Shown here in pieces: positions 1 through 8,300 of a stretch of DNA of 9,100 nt. The notes beneath the pieces were generated by a model, which saw nothing but the letters and a program-made list of their open reading frames with translations, did no database searches and was not told the DNA's origin. Where the stretch lies: assembly GCA_964592475.1 (NCBI GenBank), contig CAZQEZ010000156.1, positions 1-9,100 of the forward strand, read 5' to 3'. How positions within the stretch are numbered: position 1 is the stretch's first letter; every line of letters starts with the position of its first letter. This stretch comes from CAZQEZ01 sp964592475 (GTDB lineage Bacteria > Bacteroidota > Bacteroidia > Cytophagales > Cyclobacteriaceae). Position numbers and translations under genes: made by a program.

Positions 1-73
1 GCTCTTATGCAAATATTATCAAATGAGATTGTAAAAAGTGACTTTTGTCATAGAGATATGAAATTAAACCATT

Positions 74-81
74 TACTTTTG
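74..81 (+). promoter_or_regulatory. Putative Bacteroidota -7 promoter element for the CoA-transferase gene
   Basis: TACTTTTG matches the TAnnTTTG -7 consensus of Bacteroidota sigma factors exactly. It lies about 43 bases before the ATG at 125, which would give a leader of roughly 35-40 bases. The matching -33 element (TTG/TTTG, usually 17-23 bases upstream) is not at the ideal distance: the nearest TTTG, at 44-47, leaves a 26-base spacer. The -7 match is seen directly; promoter activity is inferred. Confidence 0.5.
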
Positions 82-124
82 AATTGATTAAAGATGTAAT
101 ACAAAATTTAAATTATAAAATAAT

Positions 125-1624
125 ATGGCTCTACCATTCATGTCGGCCGAAGAGGCTGCTTCTTTTGTGAAACATAATGATAATGTAGGCTTTAGCGGCT
201 TTACTCCTGCCGGTTCTCCTAAAGATGTACCTACTGCTATAGCTAAGTTTGCTACTAGCGAGCATCAGGCTGGTTTGCCTTTTAAAATTGGTGTGGTAAC
301 GGGGGCCTCCACTGGCGACTCATTGGATGGAGAGTTAGCCAGGGCCGATGCGATAAAGTTTAGAACACCTTATCAGTCTAATACTGACCTTAAAGCATTA
401 TTAAATAAAGGAAATACTGATTACTTTGACATGCACTTGTCACATTTGGCTCAGGAGTTACGATATGGTTTTCTGGGTAAAATAAATGTGGCTGTTATCG
501 AAGCCTGTGATGTAAATCAATTTGGTGAAATTGTGCCTACTACTGGTGTAGGAATTGCACCAACTATAGCTCGCTTAGCTGACAAAATTATTGTTGAACT
601 AAATACCAAACATCCCAGAGAGCTCAGAGGTATGCACGATTTGTATGAACCTCAAGATCCGCCTTCGAGAGAAGCAATACCTATCTATCATGTAAATGAC
701 CGATGTGGTTCAGAAGTATTGAGAGTAGACCCTAAAAAAGTGGTCGCGGTTGTGGAAACTAATCGTCCTGATGAAGTTAGTAAATTTAACCCGGCGGATA
801 AAGTAACTGAAAAAATAGGGGAGAATGTTGCTAACTTTTTGGCGAGCCAAATAAAAAATGGAACCTTACCAAAAGATTTTCTTCCTATGCAATCAGGAGT
901 AGGAAATATTGCTAACGCGATTTTAGGATCTTTGGGGGCAAACCCTGATATACCTCCATTTCAAATGTATACCGAAGTAATTCAAGATTCTGTAATCGAG
1001 CTCATGAAAAGCGGTAACGTAACTTTTGCTTCCGGTTGTTCTCTTACCATTAGTCCTGATGTTTTGGATGACATCTATGACAACTTTGGGTTTTTCCGTA
1101 ATAAATTTTTATTACGTCCCCAAGAAATATCAAACAATCCTGAAGTTGTACGTCGTTTAGGTTTAATAACGGTAAACACAGCCCTGGAAGCAGATTTATT
1201 CGGCAATGTAAACAGCACTCACGTATTAGGAAAACAAATGATGAATGGATTGGGTGGTTCTGGTGATTTTACCAGAAACAGTTTCTTCTCTATTTTTACT
1301 TGTCCATCCATTGCCAAAGGAGGCGCGATAAGCACTATTGTGCCAATGGTGAGTCACGTTGATCACAGTGAACATAGCACGAAGGTAATCATTACTGAGC
1401 AAGGAGTGGCCGACTTGAGAGGAAAGTCGCCTATTCAAAGAGCAAATACAATCATTGATAATTGTGTGCATCCTGAATATAAAGATATACTGCGTAAATA
1501 TATACGCCTGGCAGGTAATGTTCACACGCCAGTTACGCTTTCTGCCTCATTTGGCATGCACGTTCAATTTGGTAAAACTAAAGACATGCGAGATACCGAA
1601 TGGTGCGATTATTATGGATGTTAA
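125..1624 (+). CDS. Acetyl-CoA hydrolase/transferase family protein, probable succinyl-CoA:acetate CoA-transferase
   Basis: This is a cytoplasmic class I CoA-transferase of the Ach1/Cat1/AarC family. Its likely reaction is moving CoA from succinyl-CoA to acetate, giving acetyl-CoA and succinate. The 499 residues are close to the usual family length of about 500, with no signal peptide or membrane segment. An N-terminal CoA-transferase half (about 10-220, with VGFSGFTPAGSPK at 21-33) is followed by the catalytic half. The motif MYTEVIQDS places the candidate nucleophile at Glu284. Asn337, the glycine loop GLGGSGDF (375-382) and TEQGVADLRG (424-433, Glu425) have the same spacing from the nucleophile as I recall for Glu294, Asn347, Gly388 and Glu435 of AarC. 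The ATG at 125 suits the family N-terminus; there is no obvious ribosome-binding site, as is common in Bacteroidota. It stands alone on the plus strand, convergent with the next gene. The family is secure; the acyl-CoA pair is inferred, and propionate or plain hydrolase use is possible. Confidence 0.93.
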   Translation: MALPFMSAEEAASFVKHNDNVGFSGFTPAGSPKDVPTAIAKFATSEHQAGLPFKIGVVTGASTGDSLDGELARADAIKFRTPYQSNTDLKALLNKGNTDYFDMHLSHLAQELRYGFLGKINVAVIEACDVNQFGEIVPTTGVGIAPTIARLADKIIVELNTKHPRELRGMHDLYEPQDPPSREAIPIYHVNDRCGSEVLRVDPKKVVAVVETNRPDEVSKFNPADKVTEKIGENVANFLASQIKNGTLPKDFLPMQSGVGNIANAILGSLGANPDIPPFQMYTEVIQDSVIELMKSGNVTFASGCSLTISPDVLDDIYDNFGFFRNKFLLRPQEISNNPEVVRRLGLITVNTALEADLFGNVNSTHVLGKQMMNGLGGSGDFTRNSFFSIFTCPSIAKGGAISTIVPMVSHVDHSEHSTKVIITEQGVADLRGKSPIQRANTIIDNCVHPEYKDILRKYIRLAGNVHTPVTLSASFGMHVQFGKTKDMRDTEWCDYYGC

Positions 1625-1749
1625 GAGCGTAAAGTAAATAAAAGCTATTTTTCTTTCCTAATCAAGTTTTATAGAGATGCAATCGTAGGTAAGTACTATT
1701 AAAACACCAATTCCTTCATCAACTGTGGAGCTTATAGGATAAGGTTGAG

Positions 1750-1784
1750 AAAAGGCGCTAAAGTTAGCATTTTTAGCGCCTTTT
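1750..1784. terminator. Rho-independent terminator hairpin between convergent genes
   Basis: A perfect 13-bp stem, AAAAGGCGCTAAA at 1750-1762 and its complement at 1772-1784, encloses a 9-base loop. The A-run on the left and the T-run on the right are part of the stem, so an RNA from either strand forms a hairpin ending in U residues. It lies about 125 bases after the stop of the plus-strand CoA-transferase gene and about 60 bases after the stop of the minus-strand outer-membrane gene, so it probably terminates both. The rest of 1625-1845 shows no gene or other signal. Confidence 0.8.
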
Positions 1785-1845
1785 ATTCATCTGAGGTATT
1801 CATAATATTTTTCATCGATATAAAACAAGGTGATTTCTATAGGAG

Positions 1846-4260
1846 TTAAAAAGCAGCTTTAATAGAATAAACAAATGCCAGGTTATCTTGCCAGTTATTA
1901 TAACTATATTCTCCTAGTCGGTAAAAACTCCCAAGTACCCACTCAATATTATCAAGTAAAAATGGGAAGCTAATGGATAATCCGCCTTCGTAATAACCCT
2001 TTTCCATACTTTGAAATGATAGGCTATGTTCATTTATATTTTGCAGAGATCCCCACCCGGCACTACCATGACCATCAAACTGAAGATAAAAGTTTTTATT
2101 GCCAAGCTTAAATAATTCTTGTCGATAATGTAAAGTGGCGTATTGATCTGTTAAGAACTCATTCAAAGGCATGGTAACGAATGAATTAGTGACGAATAGC
2201 GAAAAATCATCTCTCTTACTTCCATTAATAAAATATTGCTCTGTATAGGGGAGTGGTCGGTCAATCCATCCGGCTCGTAGCGTAAGATCACTATTTTTTA
2301 TACCTAATTTGAAACGCTTCTGAAGCTGAAAATCTATTTTATTAAATTCATATTCTCCACCTAAAAAGTTATTCAATCCTCTGTGGTAGTTTAAAAATAT
2401 AACAGGATAGTTATCTTTAATTGGTATTTTTTGACTTAGAAATGGGTAATATTGTGTGCGCGCATATTTAATTTGAATACCAGCCATTGTATAATTAAAT
2501 GTTGCTGATAAGTCTAAAGCATTATCCATTTCATTATTAGTCACATATTGATAATTATTAGTATAAGGTGTTTTTTGCATTTTGGTTAATGAGGCATAAA
2601 CGTCAAAATATTTCATAGTATAGAAGTGAACACCCCCTTGATACGTTTCTACTCTATCCATTAATTGAACAATTAAATTGCGGTAAGAGTCTGTAGAAAA
2701 AACATTGAATTTATTTTGGTAAAATTGTGGGGCTCCGGTTTCCATCAAATCCCAAGAATATTTAAAATCAAGTGAAAAATTTTTATGACCCAAAGGAAAC
2801 AAATCTACACCTCCTCCATATTTCCAACCTTGATCACGAGTGCCATAGGCAAAGTAGCTGTTGAGTGAAAAGTATCGACTAAGTTTATCATTAGTTTTTA
2901 CCCCTAAACCCAAACGAAAACGCTCTACATCATTAATTCGAATGATGCGATTGAAAGGTATGTCTATAAATCCAATGGGTATATTCCCTGTCAATAATGT
3001 TTCAACAATTTTAACGATCTTATCCAGATTAAATTCCTGGCTAACACTATCAAGATAAGTTACGGTTCTATTACCTTTACTTGTCATGGGTTCTTTCCGA
3101 TGCTGCTGCCAATACTCGTCTGACCTGTTAGCAGCACCTTCGTCAAAACTTAAAGCCATGCGATTAAACTCGTTCGATTTCACCTCCGGATTTACTTGAA
3201 TATCATACAAATAACTTCTTCCTATTCCTTTCATCAGGAAGCCATCCATATCCAAATTGTTAAATACAATGTCGGTATTGAGTTGCACCGGAAACCAACC
3301 TTCATCAACTATTTCGTATTTTTGCTGTACTTTAAATGTAAATGTTTCTTCATTATGATAATTACTAATAACATTTTGAATGGCCCATTTGTGAGTATTA
3401 ATGTAAAGTAAGCCGGAAAGCAAATCTACACTTTCTGTATCAGGTTCAAAGCCAATGATATAAATTGTGTCTTGAGGTGAAATAATAGAATCTTGTAATG
3501 AATAGAAATATCTTCTCATACCGGGCTTACTTACCGGATTTATAAAGTTCACACCCATTATTTGCAATTCTTTATCGTAAAAGCTGAATGGTTGAAAAGA
3601 ATTAGCTAGTGTAGCGAATGTATTGTTTTGTAACCCTGAAATTTCATTGGCAAGCACTTTTTCATTAATCAGATCAGGTTTTTTAAATTTTTTCTCCGTT
3701 ATCGACTCCATCAAGAAAATGTATTTATCCTGTAAGTAATTATAGAAATCGATTATGCTTGAATCGGGCTCTTCAGTATTAAATATTTTTTCAGGGCTTT
3801 GATGTCCCGCATCCATATAAAATTTATTATAGGACTTAAGATAATAAGAATTCAGTTCGTTTGGATTATTTTTTTTACTGTTTTCTATTACTTTGCGCAT
3901 AATAGGCAAGGCGGGGTTTTCTCCAGCCATAAATTCAACCTCCTCAAGTACCCGAGTATCAGGATTTAGAGCTACGGTTACGTTTCTTAAATTAGCATCT
4001 GGTTCAACTTTTAAAGTTTTATTTTTATAGCCTACATAACTAAAATGGATTGAAGTTATTGGCTCACTGCTATTTATCGAAAAGTGACCATTAATACTAC
4101 TCGTTGTGCCTTGGGTAGTGTTGTTTATCGTTACGTGTACGAAAGCCAGAGGCTCCTGAGTTTCCGAATCTATTATTTGACCTTTTACATTTTGACTTTT
4201 AGCTATGGTAAAGGAGCATAGAAGCAATAAAAGACTTATCAGTAAATTCTTCATCATCAT
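1846..4260 (-). CDS. DUF5686 family outer-membrane protein with carboxypeptidase-regulatory-like N-terminal domain
   Basis: An 804-residue envelope protein of a family widespread in Bacteroidota, with no established molecular function that I know of. Residues 1-22 form a signal peptide (charged start, LLISLLLLLCSFTIA core, probable cleavage near AKS-Q). Cys15 is preceded by Leu, so this is not a lipobox. Residues about 24-105 are a carboxypeptidase-regulatory-like beta-sandwich (VKGQIIDSETQEPLAFVHV, then SINGHFSI and FSYVGYK), as at the start of SusC-type receptors, but no TonB plug domain follows. The DUF5686 region begins near ALPIMRKVIENSKK (117-130). The C-terminal half, from about 440, has alternating aromatic/polar strands and ends in Phe (SIKAAF), the usual last residue of an outer-membrane beta-barrel. 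Three ATG codons in a row (4260, 4257, 4254) make the exact start uncertain by up to two residues. A terminator lies between this gene and the one upstream on the same strand, so it is probably transcribed alone; I found no clear promoter for it. Confidence 0.88.
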   Translation of the reverse strand: MMMKNLLISLLLLLCSFTIAKSQNVKGQIIDSETQEPLAFVHVTINNTTQGTTSSINGHFSINSSEPITSIHFSYVGYKNKTLKVEPDANLRNVTVALNPDTRVLEEVEFMAGENPALPIMRKVIENSKKNNPNELNSYYLKSYNKFYMDAGHQSPEKIFNTEEPDSSIIDFYNYLQDKYIFLMESITEKKFKKPDLINEKVLANEISGLQNNTFATLANSFQPFSFYDKELQIMGVNFINPVSKPGMRRYFYSLQDSIISPQDTIYIIGFEPDTESVDLLSGLLYINTHKWAIQNVISNYHNEETFTFKVQQKYEIVDEGWFPVQLNTDIVFNNLDMDGFLMKGIGRSYLYDIQVNPEVKSNEFNRMALSFDEGAANRSDEYWQQHRKEPMTSKGNRTVTYLDSVSQEFNLDKIVKIVETLLTGNIPIGFIDIPFNRIIRINDVERFRLGLGVKTNDKLSRYFSLNSYFAYGTRDQGWKYGGGVDLFPLGHKNFSLDFKYSWDLMETGAPQFYQNKFNVFSTDSYRNLIVQLMDRVETYQGGVHFYTMKYFDVYASLTKMQKTPYTNNYQYVTNNEMDNALDLSATFNYTMAGIQIKYARTQYYPFLSQKIPIKDNYPVIFLNYHRGLNNFLGGEYEFNKIDFQLQKRFKLGIKNSDLTLRAGWIDRPLPYTEQYFINGSKRDDFSLFVTNSFVTMPLNEFLTDQYATLHYRQELFKLGNKNFYLQFDGHGSAGWGSLQNINEHSLSFQSMEKGYYEGGLSISFPFLLDNIEWVLGSFYRLGEYSYNNWQDNLAFVYSIKAAF

Positions 4261-4324
4261 ATAATTTTTACAATAATACTTTATTAGTATTTTATAAAGA
4301 ATAAAAATTACACCAGCGGCAAAA

Positions 4325-4356
4325 AAATACCTGACAAAACTTTTTGTCAGGTATTT
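4325..4356 (-). terminator. Rho-independent terminator after the small lipoprotein gene
   Basis: The arms 4325-4339 (AAATACCTGACAAAA) and 4342-4356 are perfectly complementary over 15 bp. Only two bases separate them, so the innermost A-U pairs must open to form the loop. Read on the minus strand, the stem runs into seven consecutive U residues (complement of the A-run 4321-4327), which sets its direction. It lies about 50 bases past the stop of the lipoprotein gene and before the DUF5686 gene. The remainder of 4261-4406 is AT-rich leader DNA for the DUF5686 gene, with no exact TAnnTTTG element on the minus strand. Confidence 0.85.
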
Positions 4357-4406
4357 GCTTAGTTAGGAAAAGTTACAGATTAATATGAAGAAAGATTTAC
4401 TATTAA

Positions 4407-5108
4407 TTATTGTACATTCAGAGATTCCATATAATCGTTAATTTCAGGATCCTCTTCCAATTCTTTATTTACTTGACTATACCATTGCATTACTTCACTC
4501 ATGTATTGATTCACCACATCATCTTTATCATTAGATGTTGCAACCACTCTTACCACATATCGAGCTATTGCTTTTTCGTCCATGTTTTCATATAAAGGTC
4601 CAAATCCAGCTGGAAATTCATAATGCTCTGCAATTACCAAACCTTCTTTCATGGTTTCGTTTGAGAATATTTTATTGTAAATTTCCTCGTTTTCCGTTTT
4701 CATTTGATTGAAATAAGTTTCCTGCTGAACAAATCCACTATCGAGCTTATTTTGAAATTCGTCGCTGAAATTTTCAATTTTTGCATCTATTTCTTCTACA
4801 CTGGTAGCATGTTCTTCTGAATTTATTTCTCCAAAAGAAGCTGTTAATGTTTTTGCCTGATCTTTAATAACATCGTTATAAGAGACCATGAATACATTAA
4901 AAATAACGGAAGTGGCATTTTTATACATATTTTGTACTTTTTGCTCTTCCGTTAATTGTTGATCTATCGCTGCAACTGCATCTATTTCAGAATTCATTTC
5001 ACTGCTTATAGAGTCTTCGGGTGAGTTTTGATCCTCCTGTTGCTTTTTAGTGTCACACTGGCTGAATATAAAAGCAATAGCCAGTAACATAAACAAAGAT
5101 TTTTTCAT
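4407..5108 (-). CDS. Small acidic putative lipoprotein of unknown function
   Basis: I do not recognise the family of this 233-residue protein. The start MKKSLFMLLAIAFIFSQC has the charged end, hydrophobic core and cysteine (Cys18) of a lipoprotein signal. Phe at -3 and Gln at -1 are a loose match to the lipobox, so lipidation is likely but not certain. Residues 19-55 are a polar, acidic, low-complexity linker rich in Gln, Glu, Ser and Asp. The rest (about 55-230) appears mostly helical and strongly acidic, with many Glu/Gln/Asn and few prolines, a hydrophobic stretch at ATSVIFNVFMVSYNDVI (65-81) and the more distinctive EFPAGFGPLYENMDEKAIAR (164-183). No catalytic or metal motif stands out. 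It has its own terminator, and another hairpin separates it from the large lipoprotein gene upstream, so it is probably monocistronic. TACTTTTA on the minus strand (complement of 5173-5180) is a 7-of-8 match to the -7 consensus but lacks a clear -33 partner. Confidence 0.85.
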   Translation of the reverse strand: MKKSLFMLLAIAFIFSQCDTKKQQEDQNSPEDSISSEMNSEIDAVAAIDQQLTEEQKVQNMYKNATSVIFNVFMVSYNDVIKDQAKTLTASFGEINSEEHATSVEEIDAKIENFSDEFQNKLDSGFVQQETYFNQMKTENEEIYNKIFSNETMKEGLVIAEHYEFPAGFGPLYENMDEKAIARYVVRVVATSNDKDDVVNQYMSEVMQWYSQVNKELEEDPEINDYMESLNVQ

Positions 5109-5224
5109 AACCTGTTTTTAATATAGTGAGAAATTTAATTTATACTCCAAAGAAAGGCAAAGCCTGGCAGAATAAAAGTAACAGCTAATCATTAACCTTA
5201 CATTATTGCCTAAAGCTGTAAAAA

Positions 5225-5265
5225 AATAAAGCCATCGCACTTAATATTTATGCAATGGCTTTATT
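5225..5265 (-). terminator. Rho-independent terminator after the FG-GAP/ASPIC lipoprotein gene
   Basis: The arms 5225-5239 and 5251-5265 pair over 15 positions around an 11-base loop. On the minus strand every position pairs, with a single U-G wobble; on the plus strand the same position is an A-C mismatch. The minus-strand hairpin runs straight into a U-tract (complement of the A-run 5220-5224). Pairing and tail both point to termination of minus-strand transcripts, here about 120 bases past the stop of the large gene. The rest of the 275-base gap 5109-5383 is AT-rich; apart from the weak promoter candidate noted for the small lipoprotein gene I see nothing in it. Confidence 0.82.
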
Positions 5266-5383
5266 ATGAATACTTTATTATTTTTATTAATTAAATGACA
5301 AAATTTCAACCACGTGATTTTAATTTCGCATTGCTATTTTTATCTAAAAGTAAATTTGATACTATCCCAATATTCAGCGATTC

Positions 5384-8300
5384 TTACATCGATGGACCAA
5401 CTTCCAACCTTCTCTTTTCTCCATTAAATTTTAATATTTCAACTTCAACGGCTTGAATTGGCACTGCAAAAGTTCTGCTGTTCTGACTTAAATAGCCATT
5501 GCCGTAATAAAACTCCTTTCGATATTTTATATTTCCTGGTATGGTAATAATGGCAGCATAATCATCAGATTGAAGTTGAATCAGGCTTTTATATTGCTTC
5601 AAGCTGTTCTCAATTAAATTAATAGGGCCTTGATTACTGCTTACAATCATAACGCGTTGATTATTTACTTGTATCTCAGCCATGGCCTTGGCATCGGTAT
5701 TAACTTTAAATCCACTACGAGCTAATGGCACATAATTGAAATCTCCTTTTCCATTACCTGTAAATAATGCACCATCGAAAGCGTCTTGCCATCCCTGCAA
5801 GCTTTCTTCTGCATAACTATTGCCCACCATCAATACATCGGCAAATCCATCCTGATTATAATCACCACTTTGAATTCCGTATACAGGAGCAAATTGTGCT
5901 CTTACCGGAAGTGGTTTTACAGTAAAAGTTCCATCGCCATTGTTTTCTATGTAGCTGCTGGAAAAGGTATAAACTTCATTCTTTTCGGCAGACTCAATTT
6001 GTTGCTCGGTAAATATATCCTCAAATTTTGAAGAAGCAAAAGAGGAATAATCTTTAAATTTAGCTTTAAAGCTATTCATCTGGTCGAAGAGGGCATCTCT
6101 AACGTTTACCGTATGTTCTTCTCCCTGAATATAATAAGTAAGGATTGCATCTTGCTTGCCATTCTGGTCAAAATCATTAACATATACCCTCAATGGTTCT
6201 TCATAGCTGGGCTTATATTCATTGTTTAATCCATAGTTGCCCACCACATAATCTATATCCCCGTCATTGTCGAAGTCAGCTCCAATGATACTATTCCACC
6301 AGCCTGCAGTTTTTAGCATATTTGCTTCGGCAGTGATGTTTTTTAGTTTTCCTTGCTCATTTTTGAAAAAAGTTACCGGCATCCATTCTCCAACTACGAT
6401 CAGGTCTATCCAACCGTCATTGTCGAAATCGGTCCAGATGGCACTATTAATTATACCGGCATTTTCCAGTTCCGGAGCAACCTGGCTTATAACATTGGTA
6501 AACCGGCCATTGTTGTTTTGCAATAGCATAGCGGGAGAACTACTAGGGTAGGAGCGTGGTACAACTTTACCTCCAACAAACAAATCAAGATCGCCATCCT
6601 GATCAAAGTCAGCGGCAATTACACACGAACCACTGTTGGTTGCCTCCGGAATGCTATTTTGGGCCCTGGTAAAATTGCCTTTACCATCATTAAGATAAAG
6701 GTGATCTTTGAATGCCTCATGTTCCGGGTAAAATTCCACACTACCGCTTACGGCGTAAAGGTCAAGGTCGCCATCATTGTCCACGTCAATAAGATTCAAA
6801 CCAAGATTTTCACTGAGAGAATCCTGACTGAAAAGTTTTTGCTGAAATTGCCCGTTGCTCTTTTGCAGAAAAATATGCATGGGCTTTCTTACTGATCCAC
6901 CAACAATGAAGTCATCCAGATCGTCGCCATTGATGTCACCCACAGCAATTGCCGGACCTGCTTGAGAGAACATGTGAGGTAGCAAAGGCTCAAATTTAAA
7001 ATCGATAAAATTGGTTTCTTCATGCACATAGTCAAGGCCTGTTATCTGAGATATATTTTTAAAAATAGCCTGATCAGTAGTTGTATGCCTGAAATCTATA
7101 TAATCTCCGGTTTGCTGTGCATCTGAATGGCTTATGGTTATTTCCCGGTTCACAGGCAGATTAGTCAATACTTGCACCGAACCATCAAGCCAGTAAACTT
7201 CCAGGGTATCTACCTGATTTATATTTCCTAACCCGAAATGAATGGTGCTTTCTACTGAAGACTTGTAACCCCGGTAGATGGAGTGATCATGATAAATCTT
7301 GTTACCATTGGCGCGTAAAATGACTTTAGTGCCGAATCCCTGTGGGTTTTGATCGGTTCCTACAAGATTTACCCGGAAATATCTTTTGGTGGAGTCTTCC
7401 TTTGGATTCAGGTTGTTTCGGTATAAAAATGCTTCCTCGTCAATGTTGTTTACTACCAAATCAAGGTCACCATCATTGTCAAAATCAGCAAAGGCGGCTC
7501 CATTGGAATAGGATGGCCTGGAAATTCCCCATTTTTCGGTTACATCGGTAAAGGTGAGATCACCATTATTTCTAAACATAAAGTTGCTTTTGTGCACCGA
7601 TTGCAATTCGGATGATAATTTTTTCAATTCTTCATCACTCAATTTTTCTCCGGAGAAAGTTACATTTTGAGAAAGATAAACAATGTAGTCCAGGTCTGTT
7701 ACGTCTTTCCGGTAGCCATTGGTAATCCACAAGTCTTTTAGTCCATCATGATCGTAATCAGCAAATAACGGTGCCCAGCTCCAGTCGGTACTATGCACGC
7801 CGGCCAGTTGCCCTATTTCACTATAAGATACATCTCCATTAGCATCTAGGCCATTGTGCAATTGTAAAGTATTGCGTACATACTGGCTTTCATAGCCATA
7901 GCTCAAATTGAGTAAAAACCTGTCGTAATTCATTGGGGCTATCATGGTTTTTTTCCGATAGTTTGTCTCCGGAAGCATATCCAAAACTAAAATGTCGGGT
8001 AATCCATCATTGTTAAAATCATTTACATCGGTACCCATTCCATTGTGCGTTTGGTGGCGAGTATAATCTCCGGCTTTATTACTAAAAGTACCGTCTTGAT
8101 TATTTATATACAATAGATCATTAGTTAAAAAATCATTGGCTACATAAACATCAGGCCAGCCGTCTAAATTGATATCGCTTATTGCAATACCCAACCCGTG
8201 TCCTTCTATTGTAATACCAGCTTCTTTTGTATAATTAGTAAATATAGGATGCCCGTCAGGTCCCATGCCTTCATTTTTGTAAAAAGTATCATTACTAGGG

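Noticed and set aside
1226..1637. Overlapping open frames on both strands at the end of the CoA-transferase gene
   Set aside because: They sit inside or antisense to strongly conserved coding sequence and have no family features or start signals.
4201..4260. Lipobox at Cys15 of the DUF5686 protein
   Set aside because: The residue before the cysteine is Leu and hydrophobic residues continue after it, so an ordinary signal peptide cleaved near residue 22 fits better.
4275..4291. Inverted repeat AATACT-TTATT-AGTATT upstream of the DUF5686 gene
   Set aside because: It has six A/T-rich base pairs with a single G-C pair, in very AT-rich DNA, so chance is a sufficient explanation.
5384..5500. Possible type IX secretion C-terminal sorting domain on the large protein
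   Set aside because: The last residues (AVEVEILKFNGEKRRLEVGPSM region) lack the usual sorting-domain pattern, and the N-terminus already carries a lipoprotein signal with a surface-export motif.
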